NCBI GenBank assembly: GCA_014802445.1
Contig: JAAVCF010000013.1
Span: forward strand, 8,022-43,218
Length of the DNA: 35,197 nt
Direction of reading: 5' to 3'
Source: Bacteroides sp.
GTDB taxonomy: Bacteria; Bacteroidota; Bacteroidia; Bacteroidales; Muribaculaceae
The notes under the pieces are model-generated. The model was not told where the DNA came from. It did no database searches and worked only from the letters and a program-made list of their open reading frames with translations. The position numbers were made by a program, and so were the translations under genes. Shown piece by piece: positions 24,550 through 32,954 of this stretch (the first letter of the stretch is position 1; each line of letters starts with the position of its first letter).

Positions 24550-26434
24550 CACCCCGCTTCTTGACACAATAAAATCGCCGGCTGACCTGCGAAAGCTCTC
24601 TGTGGAGCAGCTCCCTCAGGTGTGTGGCGAGTTGCGCTCGTTTCTCATCGAGCAGCTGTGTGACAATCCCGGACACTTTGCCTCAGGCATGGGAGCCGTG
24701 GAGCTCACTGTGGCCCTTCACTATGTGTTTGACACCCCTTATGACCGCATAGTCTGGGACGTGGGCCATCAGGCCTATCCCCACAAGATTCTCACAGGCC
24801 GTAAGGACCGCTTTGACACCCTCCGCAAGATGGGAGGACTCAGCGGATTCCCCAACCCCGCGGAGAGCCCTTACGACACATTCACCGCCGGGCATGCCTC
24901 CAATTCCATCTCTGTGGCCATGGGCATGTCAGTGGCCGCCGCGCTTGGCAAGGAGAGCCCTCAGCGACAGGTGGTGGCCGTCATCGGCGATGCCTCCATT
25001 GCCGGAGGATTGGCGTTTGAGGCCCTCAACAATGCCGCCAACGCCAACTCCAACCTGCTGATTATCCTCAACGACAATGACATGTCAATTGACCGCAACA
25101 CAGGTTCGCTCAACTCATATCTGGCCCACATCACCACCTCAAAGGCCTACAACACCCTGCGTTACCGCACCTACCGCCTGCTGCGCAAGCTCCACATTGT
25201 GTCAGAACGCCACCGCGGCTTCATCCTGCGCTTCAACAACAGCCTAAAGAGCCTGCTCTCACATGAGCAGAACATTTTTGAAGGGCTCAACATCCGCTAC
25301 TTCGGCCCCATTGACGGCCACGACACAGCCCGCCTGGTCACCGTGCTCCGTGACATCAAGGACATGAAAGGGCCTCGCCTGCTCCACCTGCGCACCGTCA
25401 AGGGCAAAGGCTACGAGCCCGCCGAGAAGGACCCCGCCTCATGGCACGCTCCGGGCCGCTTCAACCCCTCCACCGGTCAGAAAATCAAGAGTCAGGGCAA
25501 GGGTCCGAAGTTTCAGGATGTGTTTGGCAAAACCATCACAGAGCTGGCCGCTGACAATGAGCGCATAGTGGGCATCACCGCCGCCATGCCCTCGGGCACA
25601 TCCATGTCAGAGCTCGCCGCCGCTTATCCCAAGCGCACCTTCGACGTGGGCATCTCCGAAGGCCACGCCGTGACCTTTGCCGGAGGCATGGCCAAGGAGG
25701 GGCTGCTCCCCTTTGTGGCCATCTACTCATCGTTCCTCCAGCGCGGTTATGACCAGATTATCCATGACGTGGCCATCCAGGGCCTGCCGGTGACATTCTG
25801 CATTGACCGTGCAGGACTGGTGGGCGAGGACGGCGTGACCCATCACGGCATCTTCGACATGGCTTACCTGCGTCCCATCCCCGGCATGACCATCGCCGCC
25901 CCGCGCGACGAGCGCACAATGCGCAATATGCTCTACACCGCCCAGGCCTACCCCGAAGGGCCCTTGGCCATCCGCTATCCCCGCGGAAATGGCCGCAACC
26001 CCGACTGGCGCACACCGATGGAGCGCATCATCCACGGCACCGGCGAGAAGCTGGCCTCCGGTTCGAAAGTGGCCGTCCTGGCCATCGGCACCTCCGCCCT
26101 CGACGCTCTCGAAGCCGTGGAGGCAGCCCGCGAGCGCGGCATTGACGCCGCCCTTTGGGACATGCGCTATCTCAAACCCCTTGACACCGCCATCCTCAAG
26201 GAGGTGGCAGCCATGGGCGTGCCGGTCATCACCGTGGAGGACGGCACAATCAACGGCGGCCTCGGCTCAGCCGTGGCCGAATGGTTTGCCGACAACAATC
26301 TGCCGCTCAACCTCACTCGCCTGGGCATCCCTGACAGCTTCGTTGACCACGGCACCGTGGCCCAGCTCAAGAAATTCTGCGGAATTGACCCCGAGTCAAT
26401 TCTCCACACCATAATTAACACCGCCGGAAAATGA
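24527..26434 (+). CDS. dxs: 1-deoxy-D-xylulose-5-phosphate synthase
   Basis: 635 residues from ATG 24527 (MSKMAKTDTP); a second ATG at 24536 is equally possible. It joins pyruvate and glyceraldehyde-3-phosphate, the first step of the MEP isoprenoid route, using thiamine diphosphate. Visible features: WDVGHQAYPHKILTGR (active-site His), FTAGHASNSISVAMG, the cofactor motif GDASIAGGLAFEALNNA with IILNDNDMSID, and, in the transketolase pyrimidine domain, ISEGHAVTFAGGMAKEGLLPFVAIYS and CIDRAGLVGEDGVTHHG. The usual GDG is GDA here, as in several other Bacteroidetes. It overlaps the small membrane gene by 23 bases and trkA by four (ATGA). Confidence 0.96.
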   Translation: MSKMAKTDTPLLDTIKSPADLRKLSVEQLPQVCGELRSFLIEQLCDNPGHFASGMGAVELTVALHYVFDTPYDRIVWDVGHQAYPHKILTGRKDRFDTLRKMGGLSGFPNPAESPYDTFTAGHASNSISVAMGMSVAAALGKESPQRQVVAVIGDASIAGGLAFEALNNAANANSNLLIILNDNDMSIDRNTGSLNSYLAHITTSKAYNTLRYRTYRLLRKLHIVSERHRGFILRFNNSLKSLLSHEQNIFEGLNIRYFGPIDGHDTARLVTVLRDIKDMKGPRLLHLRTVKGKGYEPAEKDPASWHAPGRFNPSTGQKIKSQGKGPKFQDVFGKTITELAADNERIVGITAAMPSGTSMSELAAAYPKRTFDVGISEGHAVTFAGGMAKEGLLPFVAIYSSFLQRGYDQIIHDVAIQGLPVTFCIDRAGLVGEDGVTHHGIFDMAYLRPIPGMTIAAPRDERTMRNMLYTAQAYPEGPLAIRYPRGNGRNPDWRTPMERIIHGTGEKLASGSKVAVLAIGTSALDALEAVEAARERGIDAALWDMRYLKPLDTAILKEVAAMGVPVITVEDGTINGGLGSAVAEWFADNNLPLNLTRLGIPDSFVDHGTVAQLKKFCGIDPESILHTIINTAGK

Positions 26435-27768
26435 GAATTGTCATAGCCGGAGCCGGAGATGTGGGCGTCCATCTGGCACGCCTCCTGAGTCAGGAAGAAC
26501 AGGACATCACACTGCTTGACAAGGACGCAGCCAAGCTGCGCGCCATCGACTCCACCTGCAATCTCCTCACCTGCACCGGCAGCCCCATCTCGCCCCGCGC
26601 CCTGACTGAGGCCGGTGTGGTGGGCTGCGACCTCTTCATCGCTGTCACACCCTACGAGACAGAGAACATCATCGCCTGCCAGCTCGCCCACCATCTGGGC
26701 GCAAGGAAAACCGTGGCCCGCATTGACAACTATGAGTTCATGCAGTCACCCACGCGCGAGTTCTTCGTCAAGCAAGGGGTTGACACCATGATCTATCCCG
26801 AATATCTGGCCGCTCTGGAAATCAAGACAGCCCTTGAGCGCAACTGGGTGCGCCATTGGTTTGAGCTCCACGGCGGACGCATCATTGTGGTGGGCGTCAA
26901 GCTCAGGGACAATGCCGAAATTTCAGGCATGCACCTCAAGGACTTTGCCCGCCGCGAACACAACTTCCACGTCTCAGCCATCCGCCGTCACCATGAAATC
27001 ATCATCCCCCGCGGCGATGACTGCCTGGAACCCAACGACATACTCTATTTCACCACCACGGCCGACCATGTTGACGAGCTGCGCCACCTCTGCGGCAAAC
27101 GCCACGAGCAGATAACCCGCGTAACCATCATGGGCGGCAGCCGCATAGCCGTGCGTCTGGTCAACCTCTTTGACTCGCGCCGCTTCCGCTTCAAGATTAT
27201 CGACATGGACCGCGAGCGCTGCATAAGGCTCTCGGAAAAGTGTCCTGACGCCGAGGTGATTCACGGCGACGCCCGCGACGTCGACGTGCTCCGCGAGGAG
27301 GGCATCCATGATGCCGACGCCTTCATCGCGCTCACTGACAGCTCCGAGACCAACATCCTGGCTTGCCTGATGGCCAAGGAGTTCGGCGTGAAGAAAACCA
27401 TCGCCGAGGTGGAGAACATCCAGTTTATAGCCGAGGCTGAGAACCTCAACATCGGCACCATCATCAACAAAAAGCTCCTGGCCTCAAGCGGCATCTTCCA
27501 GATGCTCCTTGACAGTGACTCAAACGACTCTCGCTGTATGGCCCTTGCCGATGCCGAAGTGGCCGAGATTGAGGTCAAGGCCGGCTCCAAGATTACCCGC
27601 GGAGCTGTGAAGGACCTCCGCCTGTCGCGCGACATGACCCTTGCCGGCATGGTCCGTGACGGACAGGGCATGCTCGTCAGCGGTAACACCGTGCTCCAGC
27701 CCGGTGACCGTGTGGTGGTGTTCTGCCTCCTCGGCGCGCTTCATAAAGTGGAACGCCTCTTCAATTGA
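26431..27768 (+). CDS. trkA: Trk potassium uptake regulatory protein TrkA
   Basis: 445 residues in two repeats, each an NAD-binding RCK_N domain followed by an RCK_C domain. The first Rossmann motif is IVIAGAGDVGVHLARLL at residues 3-19. The second begins VTIMGGSRIAVRLVNLF at about 232. The RCK_C parts are IIVVGVKLRDNAEISG and IEVKAGSKITRGAVKDL, each ending in a DRVVVFC-type strand. TrkA is a cytoplasmic peripheral protein that gates the TrkH potassium channel in response to nucleotides. Its gene overlaps dxs by four bases and precedes trkH by two bases, so all are co-translated. Confidence 0.96.
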   Translation: MRIVIAGAGDVGVHLARLLSQEEQDITLLDKDAAKLRAIDSTCNLLTCTGSPISPRALTEAGVVGCDLFIAVTPYETENIIACQLAHHLGARKTVARIDNYEFMQSPTREFFVKQGVDTMIYPEYLAALEIKTALERNWVRHWFELHGGRIIVVGVKLRDNAEISGMHLKDFARREHNFHVSAIRRHHEIIIPRGDDCLEPNDILYFTTTADHVDELRHLCGKRHEQITRVTIMGGSRIAVRLVNLFDSRRFRFKIIDMDRERCIRLSEKCPDAEVIHGDARDVDVLREEGIHDADAFIALTDSSETNILACLMAKEFGVKKTIAEVENIQFIAEAENLNIGTIINKKLLASSGIFQMLLDSDSNDSRCMALADAEVAEIEVKAGSKITRGAVKDLRLSRDMTLAGMVRDGQGMLVSGNTVLQPGDRVVVFCLLGALHKVERLFN

Positions 27769-27770
27769 GA

Positions 27771-29243
27771 ATGAAACGCAGCACTGCAACAATCAATTTC
27801 CCTCTGGTGGCACGCATCATAGGCTGGCTTCTGATGATTGAGGCCGTGTTTCTGGCCGTGCCTCTGGTCACCTCGCTCTGTTACGCCGAAAAGGTGTGGA
27901 AAGGCTTTGCCATTGCCACCGGCGCCGCTGCAGCCTGCGGAGCGCTGATGACCTTCTGCATCCACCCCCGCAGCCGCGACATGGGCAAGCGTGAAGGCTT
28001 CCTGCTGACGGCCCTGGTGTGGGTGGTGTTCTCCGTGTTCGGAATGATTCCGTTCATGATGTGTAATGAGCCTCTCAACTTTTCCGAAGCCTATTTCGAA
28101 GCCATGTCAGGCTTCACCACCACCGGAGCCTCCGTGATTCCGTCAGTAACAGGCCTGAGCCACGCCCTGCTGCTGTGGCGCGGCGAGATGAACTGGATTG
28201 GAGGCATGGGAATCATCCTCTTCACCCTCGCCGTGCTCCCCATGCTCAACCATTCGGGCGGCATGCAGATGTTTAACGCAGAGGTGACAGGCATCACTCA
28301 CGACAAGCTCCGCCCGCGTGTGAGCCAGACGGCCAAGGGGCTCTGGATGGTCTATATCCTGCTGACGGTGGTGCTCCTGCTGCTGCTGTGGGCAGGCCCG
28401 ATGGACTTCTTCGAGAGCGTCTGTCATGCCCTCTCCACCATCTCCACCGGCGGATTCTCCACCCGCGACGGCTCGGTGGGCGAATGGCACTCGGTTTACG
28501 TTGACGTGGTTATCACCGTGTTCATGTTTCTTGGCGGTGTGAACTTCACCCTTCTTTACCGCGCCTTTCACGGCGACACACAGTCAATCCTGCGCAACGA
28601 CGTGTTCAAGACCTTCCTGCGCATTATCGCCATCTACTATGTCCTGGTGGTGGCCGGAATCCTGATTCAGGGGCGCTACACGGGCATCTGCTCCGTGACC
28701 GTCGAACCCCTCTTCGAGATTATCTCGGCCATGACATCCACAGGTTATAATGTCACTGACTATGAGCTGTGGGGCGCCTTCACGCTGTCGCTGATTTTCT
28801 TCATGATGTTTTTCGGTGCGTGTGCCGGTTCAACGAGCGGCGGCGCCAAGATTGACCGCCTGCTCTATCTTGTCAAGAACCTCCACAACGAGATTTACCG
28901 CTGCGTCCACCCCAACAGCATCCTTGCCGTGAGAGTCAACGGCCAGGTGATGAGTCAGGAAGTGGTGTCGAAAGTGATTGCCTTCCTGTGTCTCTACGTG
29001 CTCACCATCGCCGTGGGCGGAGTGGTGCTGACAGCCCTCGGCATCCCATTGGTTGACGCCTTCTTCTCAGCCTTCTCCTGCATCAGCAATGTGGGCTTCG
29101 GCGCCGGCCTCACCGGCTACGGAAGCAGCTACGACACCATTCCTGACCTCGGCAAATGGGTGCTCTCGCTCATCATGCTCATAGGGCGTCTGGAGGTGTT
29201 CACCGTCATGATTCTCTTCTCGCCCGGCTTCTGGCGCAAATAA
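27771..29243 (+). CDS. trkH: Trk potassium uptake protein TrkH
   Basis: 490 residues from ATG 27771; an in-frame TTG two codons earlier overlaps the trkA stop and is less likely. The four pore-loop filters of the Trk family are visible: SGFTTTGASVI, LSTISTGGFST, SAMTSTGYNVT and SCISNVGFGAG, each in a membrane-helix-pore-loop-membrane-helix repeat. Other family segments: GEMNWIGGMGIILFTLAVLPML and FGACAGSTSGGAKIDRLLYLVKN. It forms the membrane channel that takes up potassium with TrkA. The C-terminus (LGKWVLSLIMLIGRLEVFTVMILFSPGFW) is typical. Confidence 0.96.
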   Translation: MKRSTATINFPLVARIIGWLLMIEAVFLAVPLVTSLCYAEKVWKGFAIATGAAAACGALMTFCIHPRSRDMGKREGFLLTALVWVVFSVFGMIPFMMCNEPLNFSEAYFEAMSGFTTTGASVIPSVTGLSHALLLWRGEMNWIGGMGIILFTLAVLPMLNHSGGMQMFNAEVTGITHDKLRPRVSQTAKGLWMVYILLTVVLLLLLWAGPMDFFESVCHALSTISTGGFSTRDGSVGEWHSVYVDVVITVFMFLGGVNFTLLYRAFHGDTQSILRNDVFKTFLRIIAIYYVLVVAGILIQGRYTGICSVTVEPLFEIISAMTSTGYNVTDYELWGAFTLSLIFFMMFFGACAGSTSGGAKIDRLLYLVKNLHNEIYRCVHPNSILAVRVNGQVMSQEVVSKVIAFLCLYVLTIAVGGVVLTALGIPLVDAFFSAFSCISNVGFGAGLTGYGSSYDTIPDLGKWVLSLIMLIGRLEVFTVMILFSPGFWRK

Positions 29244-29299
29244 CAATCTTTAAGGCTGCTATTTTTGGCCGGGATGGAGCGCGGATGTGGTTTTTTTTG

Positions 29300-29307
29300 T
29301 AATTTTG
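29300..29307 (+). promoter_or_regulatory. -7 promoter box of tpiA
   Basis: TAATTTTG, an exact TAnnTTTG match, lies 40 bases before the tpiA start and just after a run of eight T. No well-spaced TTG was found upstream. Confidence 0.65.
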
Positions 29308-29347
29308 CGTGTCTGAACACAATCAACTGTAATTCATATATAGAAAA

Positions 29348-30103
29348 ATGAGAAAGAACATCGTAGCAGGCAACTGGAAAATGAACACCACTCTTCAGGA
29401 GGGTATCCAGCTGGCCAATGACGTGAACGAAGCCCTCAAGGGCGTGGATGCAAAGTGCGACGTGGTTATCTGCGTGCCTTTCACTCATCTTGCAAGCGTA
29501 AACGCCGTTATTGACCCCGAAAAGCTCGGCCTCGGCGCTGAAAACTGCGCTGACCACCTCAAGGGCGCCTACACCGGCGAAGTGTCAGCTCCCATGGTTG
29601 CCTCAACCGGTGCCAAATATGTTATCCTCGGCCACTCTGAGCGTCGTCAGTACTATGGCGAAACCTCCGAGACCCTCAAGGAGAAAGTGAAGCTCGCCCT
29701 CGCTGAAGGCCTCACCCCCATCTTCTGCATCGGTGAAGTGCTTGAAGAGCGCGAAAACGGCACCTACAATGATGTTGTCAAGGCTCAGATTGAGGAAGCT
29801 CTCTTTGACCTCTCAGCCGACGACTTCAAGAAAATCGTCCTCGCTTACGAACCCGTGTGGGCCATCGGCACCGGCAAGACCGCTACCGACGAACAGGCTC
29901 AGGACATGCACGCTCACATCCGCAGCACCATCGCCGGCAAATACGGCAAGGAAGTGGCCGACGAAATCTCTATCCTCTACGGCGGCAGCTGCAAGCCCGG
30001 CAACGCCAAGGGCCTCTTCGCTCAGCCTGACATTGACGGCGGCCTCATTGGCGGCGCTGCTCTTGACGCTGAGTCATTCATGGGCATCGTAACTGCTTTC
30101 TGA
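29348..30103 (+). CDS. tpiA: Triosephosphate isomerase
   Basis: 251 residues, a complete TIM barrel of usual length. Active-site features are all present: Asn/Lys in AGNWKMNTT, the histidine in [15 protein letters not shown], the glutamate in [17 protein letters not shown] (with loop 6 following), and the phosphate loops [14 protein letters not shown] and GGLIGGAAL. It interconverts dihydroxyacetone phosphate and glyceraldehyde-3-phosphate in glycolysis and gluconeogenesis. It has its own promoter box and terminator, so it is monocistronic. Confidence 0.98.
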   Translation: MRKNIVAGNWKMNTTLQEGIQLANDVNEALKGVDAKCDVVICVPFTHLASVNAVIDPEKLGLGAENCADHLKGAYTGEVSAPMVASTGAKYVILGHSERRQYYGETSETLKEKVKLALAEGLTPIFCIGEVLEERENGTYNDVVKAQIEEALFDLSADDFKKIVLAYEPVWAIGTGKTATDEQAQDMHAHIRSTIAGKYGKEVADEISILYGGSCKPGNAKGLFAQPDIDGGLIGGAALDAESFMGIVTAF

Positions 30104-30129
30104 TTACCCTGTCACGGACAAAATCCCAT

Positions 30130-30166
30130 AGGTGTGCCCCGCCCTACGCGCGGCACACCTCTTTTT
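30130..30166 (+). terminator. Intrinsic terminator after tpiA
   Basis: AGGTGTGCC (30130-30138) pairs with GGCACACCT (30152-30160) around a 13-base loop and is followed by CTTTTTAT. It lies 27 bases after the tpiA stop codon. Confidence 0.9.
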
Positions 30167-30198
30167 ATCCCTCCTGACCCCTCCCAAGCCTTTTAACA

Positions 30199-31341
30199 AT
30201 GCTATATCTCTTCATAGCCACCACCATAGCCGCCACTGTGTGGGCCATAATGACAATGCAGGCCAAAAGCCGAGCCGAAAGCGAAGCCGCCCGCCTGCGT
30301 GAACGCCTGGCGATGCTCGAACAGCATCAGCCCGAATCACGCCGAGCCGACGAGGACCGCTTCCGAGCCATAGCCGCCGAGCTCATGGAGCGTAACTCAC
30401 GCATGCTCGACGAGTCAAACCGCCGCCAGATCAGCCAGATTCTCGACCCCCTGAAAAATGACATCGAGGCATTCCGCAAATCTGTCACGGAGTGTTATGA
30501 CATTGAAATGCGTGAACGCCACTCGCTGCGTGACCGCATCCGCGAGCTCGTGGAGCTTAACCGCACCATAGGCCGCGAGGCCAAGGACCTCTCAACGGCC
30601 CTCCGCGGCGGTGGCCGCGTGCAGGGCGACTGGGGCGAGATGGTCCTCGAAACCATCCTCGAAAAGAGCGGCCTGCGCCGCGGCGAAGAGTTCAGGGTGC
30701 AGAAAACGGTCAAGGATGCCGACGGACGCCTGCTGCGCCCTGACGTGGTGGTCTACTATCCCGACGGGCGCTGCGTGGTGATTGACTCCAAGGTGTCACT
30801 CACGGCGTTCATGGACATGGCCGAGTGTGACGACACCTCCTCTGACCGCTACAAAGCCCTGGCCCAGCGCCATGTGCAGTCGGTGCGCAACCACATTGCC
30901 GAGCTCCGCCGCAAGAGTTATCAGGACTTCATAGGCGATGCCAAGACTGATTTCGTGATGATGTTCATCCCCAACGAACCAGCCTACATGGAGGCGATGA
31001 AGCTCGACGGCAAGCTCTGGCAGGACGCCTACGATGCACGCGTGATGATAGTGTCGCCCACACATCTCATCTCGGCCCTGAAACTCATCGAGCAGCTGTG
31101 GCGTCAGGACCGCCAGACGCGCCACGCCATCGAGATTGCCGTGGAAGCCGGAAAGATGTACGACAAATTCGTGGGCTTCTCAGCCGATATGGACACCGTG
31201 GGCAAAGGCCTCGAGCGTGCCCGCAAGGCTTATGACGATGCCATGAACAAGCTCTCCGAGGGCCGGGGAAACCTCACTGACCGCGCCCGCACCCTCCGCG
31301 AAATGGGTGCCCGCACCTCCAAAACCCTCCCCGGCACCTGA
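30199..31341 (+). CDS. rmuC: DNA recombination protein RmuC
   Basis: 380 residues. An N-terminal membrane segment (MLYLFIATTIAATVWAIMTM) is followed by a long coiled coil rich in E, R, L and A (about 20-130). Then comes the RmuC nuclease-like core: GGGRVQGDWGEMVLETILEKSGLRRGEEF, LRPDVVVYYPDGRCVVIDSKVSLTAF, with D and ExK-type residues (VIDSKVS) of a restriction-endonuclease fold, and FVMMFIPNEPAYMEAM. The family limits inversions between short repeats, as shown in E. coli. It is shorter than E. coli RmuC (475 aa). A terminator separates it from tpiA; its own promoter was not recognised. Confidence 0.93.
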   Translation: MLYLFIATTIAATVWAIMTMQAKSRAESEAARLRERLAMLEQHQPESRRADEDRFRAIAAELMERNSRMLDESNRRQISQILDPLKNDIEAFRKSVTECYDIEMRERHSLRDRIRELVELNRTIGREAKDLSTALRGGGRVQGDWGEMVLETILEKSGLRRGEEFRVQKTVKDADGRLLRPDVVVYYPDGRCVVIDSKVSLTAFMDMAECDDTSSDRYKALAQRHVQSVRNHIAELRRKSYQDFIGDAKTDFVMMFIPNEPAYMEAMKLDGKLWQDAYDARVMIVSPTHLISALKLIEQLWRQDRQTRHAIEIAVEAGKMYDKFVGFSADMDTVGKGLERARKAYDDAMNKLSEGRGNLTDRARTLREMGARTSKTLPGT

Positions 31342-31439
31342 TTTTTCATCACCATATAACCAACTGTTTCTTAACGCAGTGCACACCTCCATCATCCCTT
31401 ACTGACCATTAAATAAGCCGTGCTGACCTCAACCTTTTG

Positions 31440-31499
31440 AAAAGTAAAAGTGTTATATCATCGTAACAAATCTAACATAACACACACTTTTACTTTTTT
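31440..31499. promoter_or_regulatory. 15-bp perfect inverted repeat before the oxalate genes
   Basis: AAAAAGTAAAAGTGT (31440-31454) and ACACTTTTACTTTTT (31485-31499) are exact reverse complements, 30 bases apart. The second ends four bases before the ATG at 31504. It could be a paired operator for a dimeric regulator or a hairpin in the mRNA leader. No recognised TAnnTTTG box is in the region; TTTTG at 31435-31439 might be a -33 element. Confidence 0.6.
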
Positions 31500-31503
31500 C
31501 ATT

Positions 31504-32826
31504 ATGGATAACCAAGCACCTCTTAAGGGAATTAAAGTTGTTGACTTCACAGAGGTCCAGTCAGGCCCCTCATGCACACAGATGCTCGCATGGCTCGGCG
31601 CCGAGGTAATCAAAATCGAGCGTCCCGGTGTGGGCGACGCAACCCGTAAGGAACTCCAGTTCAACCCCGATCTCCCCTCATACTACTTCCTCCAGCTCAA
31701 CAGTGACAAGAAATCTCTGAGCCTTGATGCCAAGACGGCCGACGGTAAGGCCATCCTCACCAAGCTCATCAAGGAGTGTGACATCTTCGTTGAAAACCTC
31801 CACCCCGGAGCCATGGACAAGCTCGGATTCGGTTGGGAACAGGTTCATGCCCTCAATCCCCGCTGTATCTACGGCACAATCAAGGGTTTCCCTCTCTCGT
31901 CACAGTATAAGAACCTCAAGGCCTACGAGCCTATTGCACAGGTAACAGCTGCTGCTGCCACCACCACCGGATGGTTTGACGGCGACTATAATATCCCCAC
32001 CCAGAGCGGCGCAGCGCTTGGCGACTCCAACACCGGCATGCACCTCCTCATCGGTCTGCTTGCAGCGCTCCAGCAGCGCAACAACACCGGCGAAGGTTGC
32101 TACGTCTATCAGTCAATGCACAACGCATGCCTTAACCTTTGCCGTATCAAGACCCGTGACCAGCTCACCCTTGACAAAATCGGCTACCTCACCCAGTATC
32201 CCCAGTACCCCAACGGCACTTTCGGCAAAACCGTGCCCCGTTCAGGCAACATCGAGGGCGGCGGCGTGCTCGGCTGGACCTACAAATGTAAGCCCTCAGG
32301 CGACACCGACACCGCCCAGGAGGCCAACAACTTTGTCTACATCATCCTCCAGCGCGGCGCCAAGGACTTTGAGCTCGCCTGCAAGGCCTTCGGATTTGAG
32401 GACTGGCTCACCAATCCTGACTTCAACACCGCCGACGCCCGTGACCGCCACAAACAGGAAATCTACGCCCGCATCGGCCAGTGGACTGCCGACAAGACCA
32501 AGTATGAAGTCACCGACATCCTCTCGAAGGCAGGTGTGCCCGTTGGTCCCGTAATCTCCACTCAGGAACTCCTCGCTGACCAGTCGCTCTACGACGGCAA
32601 CACCCTTGTCAAGATTAATCAGGGTGGTGAAATCGGCGAATTCGTAACCGTAGGTTGCCCCTTCACCATGAGCAACTATCAGCCCACCTACGGCCCCTGT
32701 CCTTCACTGGGCGGCAACACCGAAGAGATTCTGACCGAACTTGGCTACACCGCCGAGGAGCAGGCCGCTTTCGCCGCCAACGGCACCACCAAGCCCATTG
32801 ATGTTGACGGCAAGAAGGAGATGTAA
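31504..32826 (+). CDS. frc: Formyl-CoA:oxalate CoA-transferase (CoA-transferase family III)
   Basis: 440 residues from ATG 31504; the frame is open 18 codons further up but that part would be the inverted repeat. It moves CoA from formyl-CoA to oxalate. The N-terminal segment IKVVDFTEVQSGPSCTQMLAWLGAEVIKIERPG with Q19 matches Frc (O. formigenes Q17), and GAALGDSNTGMH carries the catalytic aspartate D174 (D169 there). Other matches: YYFLQLNSDKKSLSLD and NLHPGAMDKLGFGW. The glycine loop reads EGGGV rather than GGGGQ. The decarboxylase that uses its product follows, which strongly supports the oxalate assignment over other family III members. Confidence 0.9.
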   Translation: MDNQAPLKGIKVVDFTEVQSGPSCTQMLAWLGAEVIKIERPGVGDATRKELQFNPDLPSYYFLQLNSDKKSLSLDAKTADGKAILTKLIKECDIFVENLHPGAMDKLGFGWEQVHALNPRCIYGTIKGFPLSSQYKNLKAYEPIAQVTAAAATTTGWFDGDYNIPTQSGAALGDSNTGMHLLIGLLAALQQRNNTGEGCYVYQSMHNACLNLCRIKTRDQLTLDKIGYLTQYPQYPNGTFGKTVPRSGNIEGGGVLGWTYKCKPSGDTDTAQEANNFVYIILQRGAKDFELACKAFGFEDWLTNPDFNTADARDRHKQEIYARIGQWTADKTKYEVTDILSKAGVPVGPVISTQELLADQSLYDGNTLVKINQGGEIGEFVTVGCPFTMSNYQPTYGPCPSLGGNTEEILTELGYTAEEQAAFAANGTTKPIDVDGKKEM

Positions 32827-32872
32827 AATCCTCTCTCTGAGACACACAAACTCTTCCGTTAATCAAAATTAA

Positions 32873-32913
32873 AAGGCGTGTTCGCAATCCGCGTTCGGAA
32901 GCGGACACGCCTT
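32873..32913 (+). terminator. Long hairpin between frc and oxc
   Basis: A 13-bp stem (32873-32885 with 32901-32913, one G-T wobble) built on AAGGCGTGT/ACACGCCTT holds a second small stem TCCG/CGGA in its loop. Only a weak T-rich stretch (cattattt) follows, so it may lower or delimit transcription into oxc rather than stop it fully. Confidence 0.6.
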
Positions 32914-32954
32914 CATTATTTCCACACTGTTAACTCACGAAATTCAAGATATTT

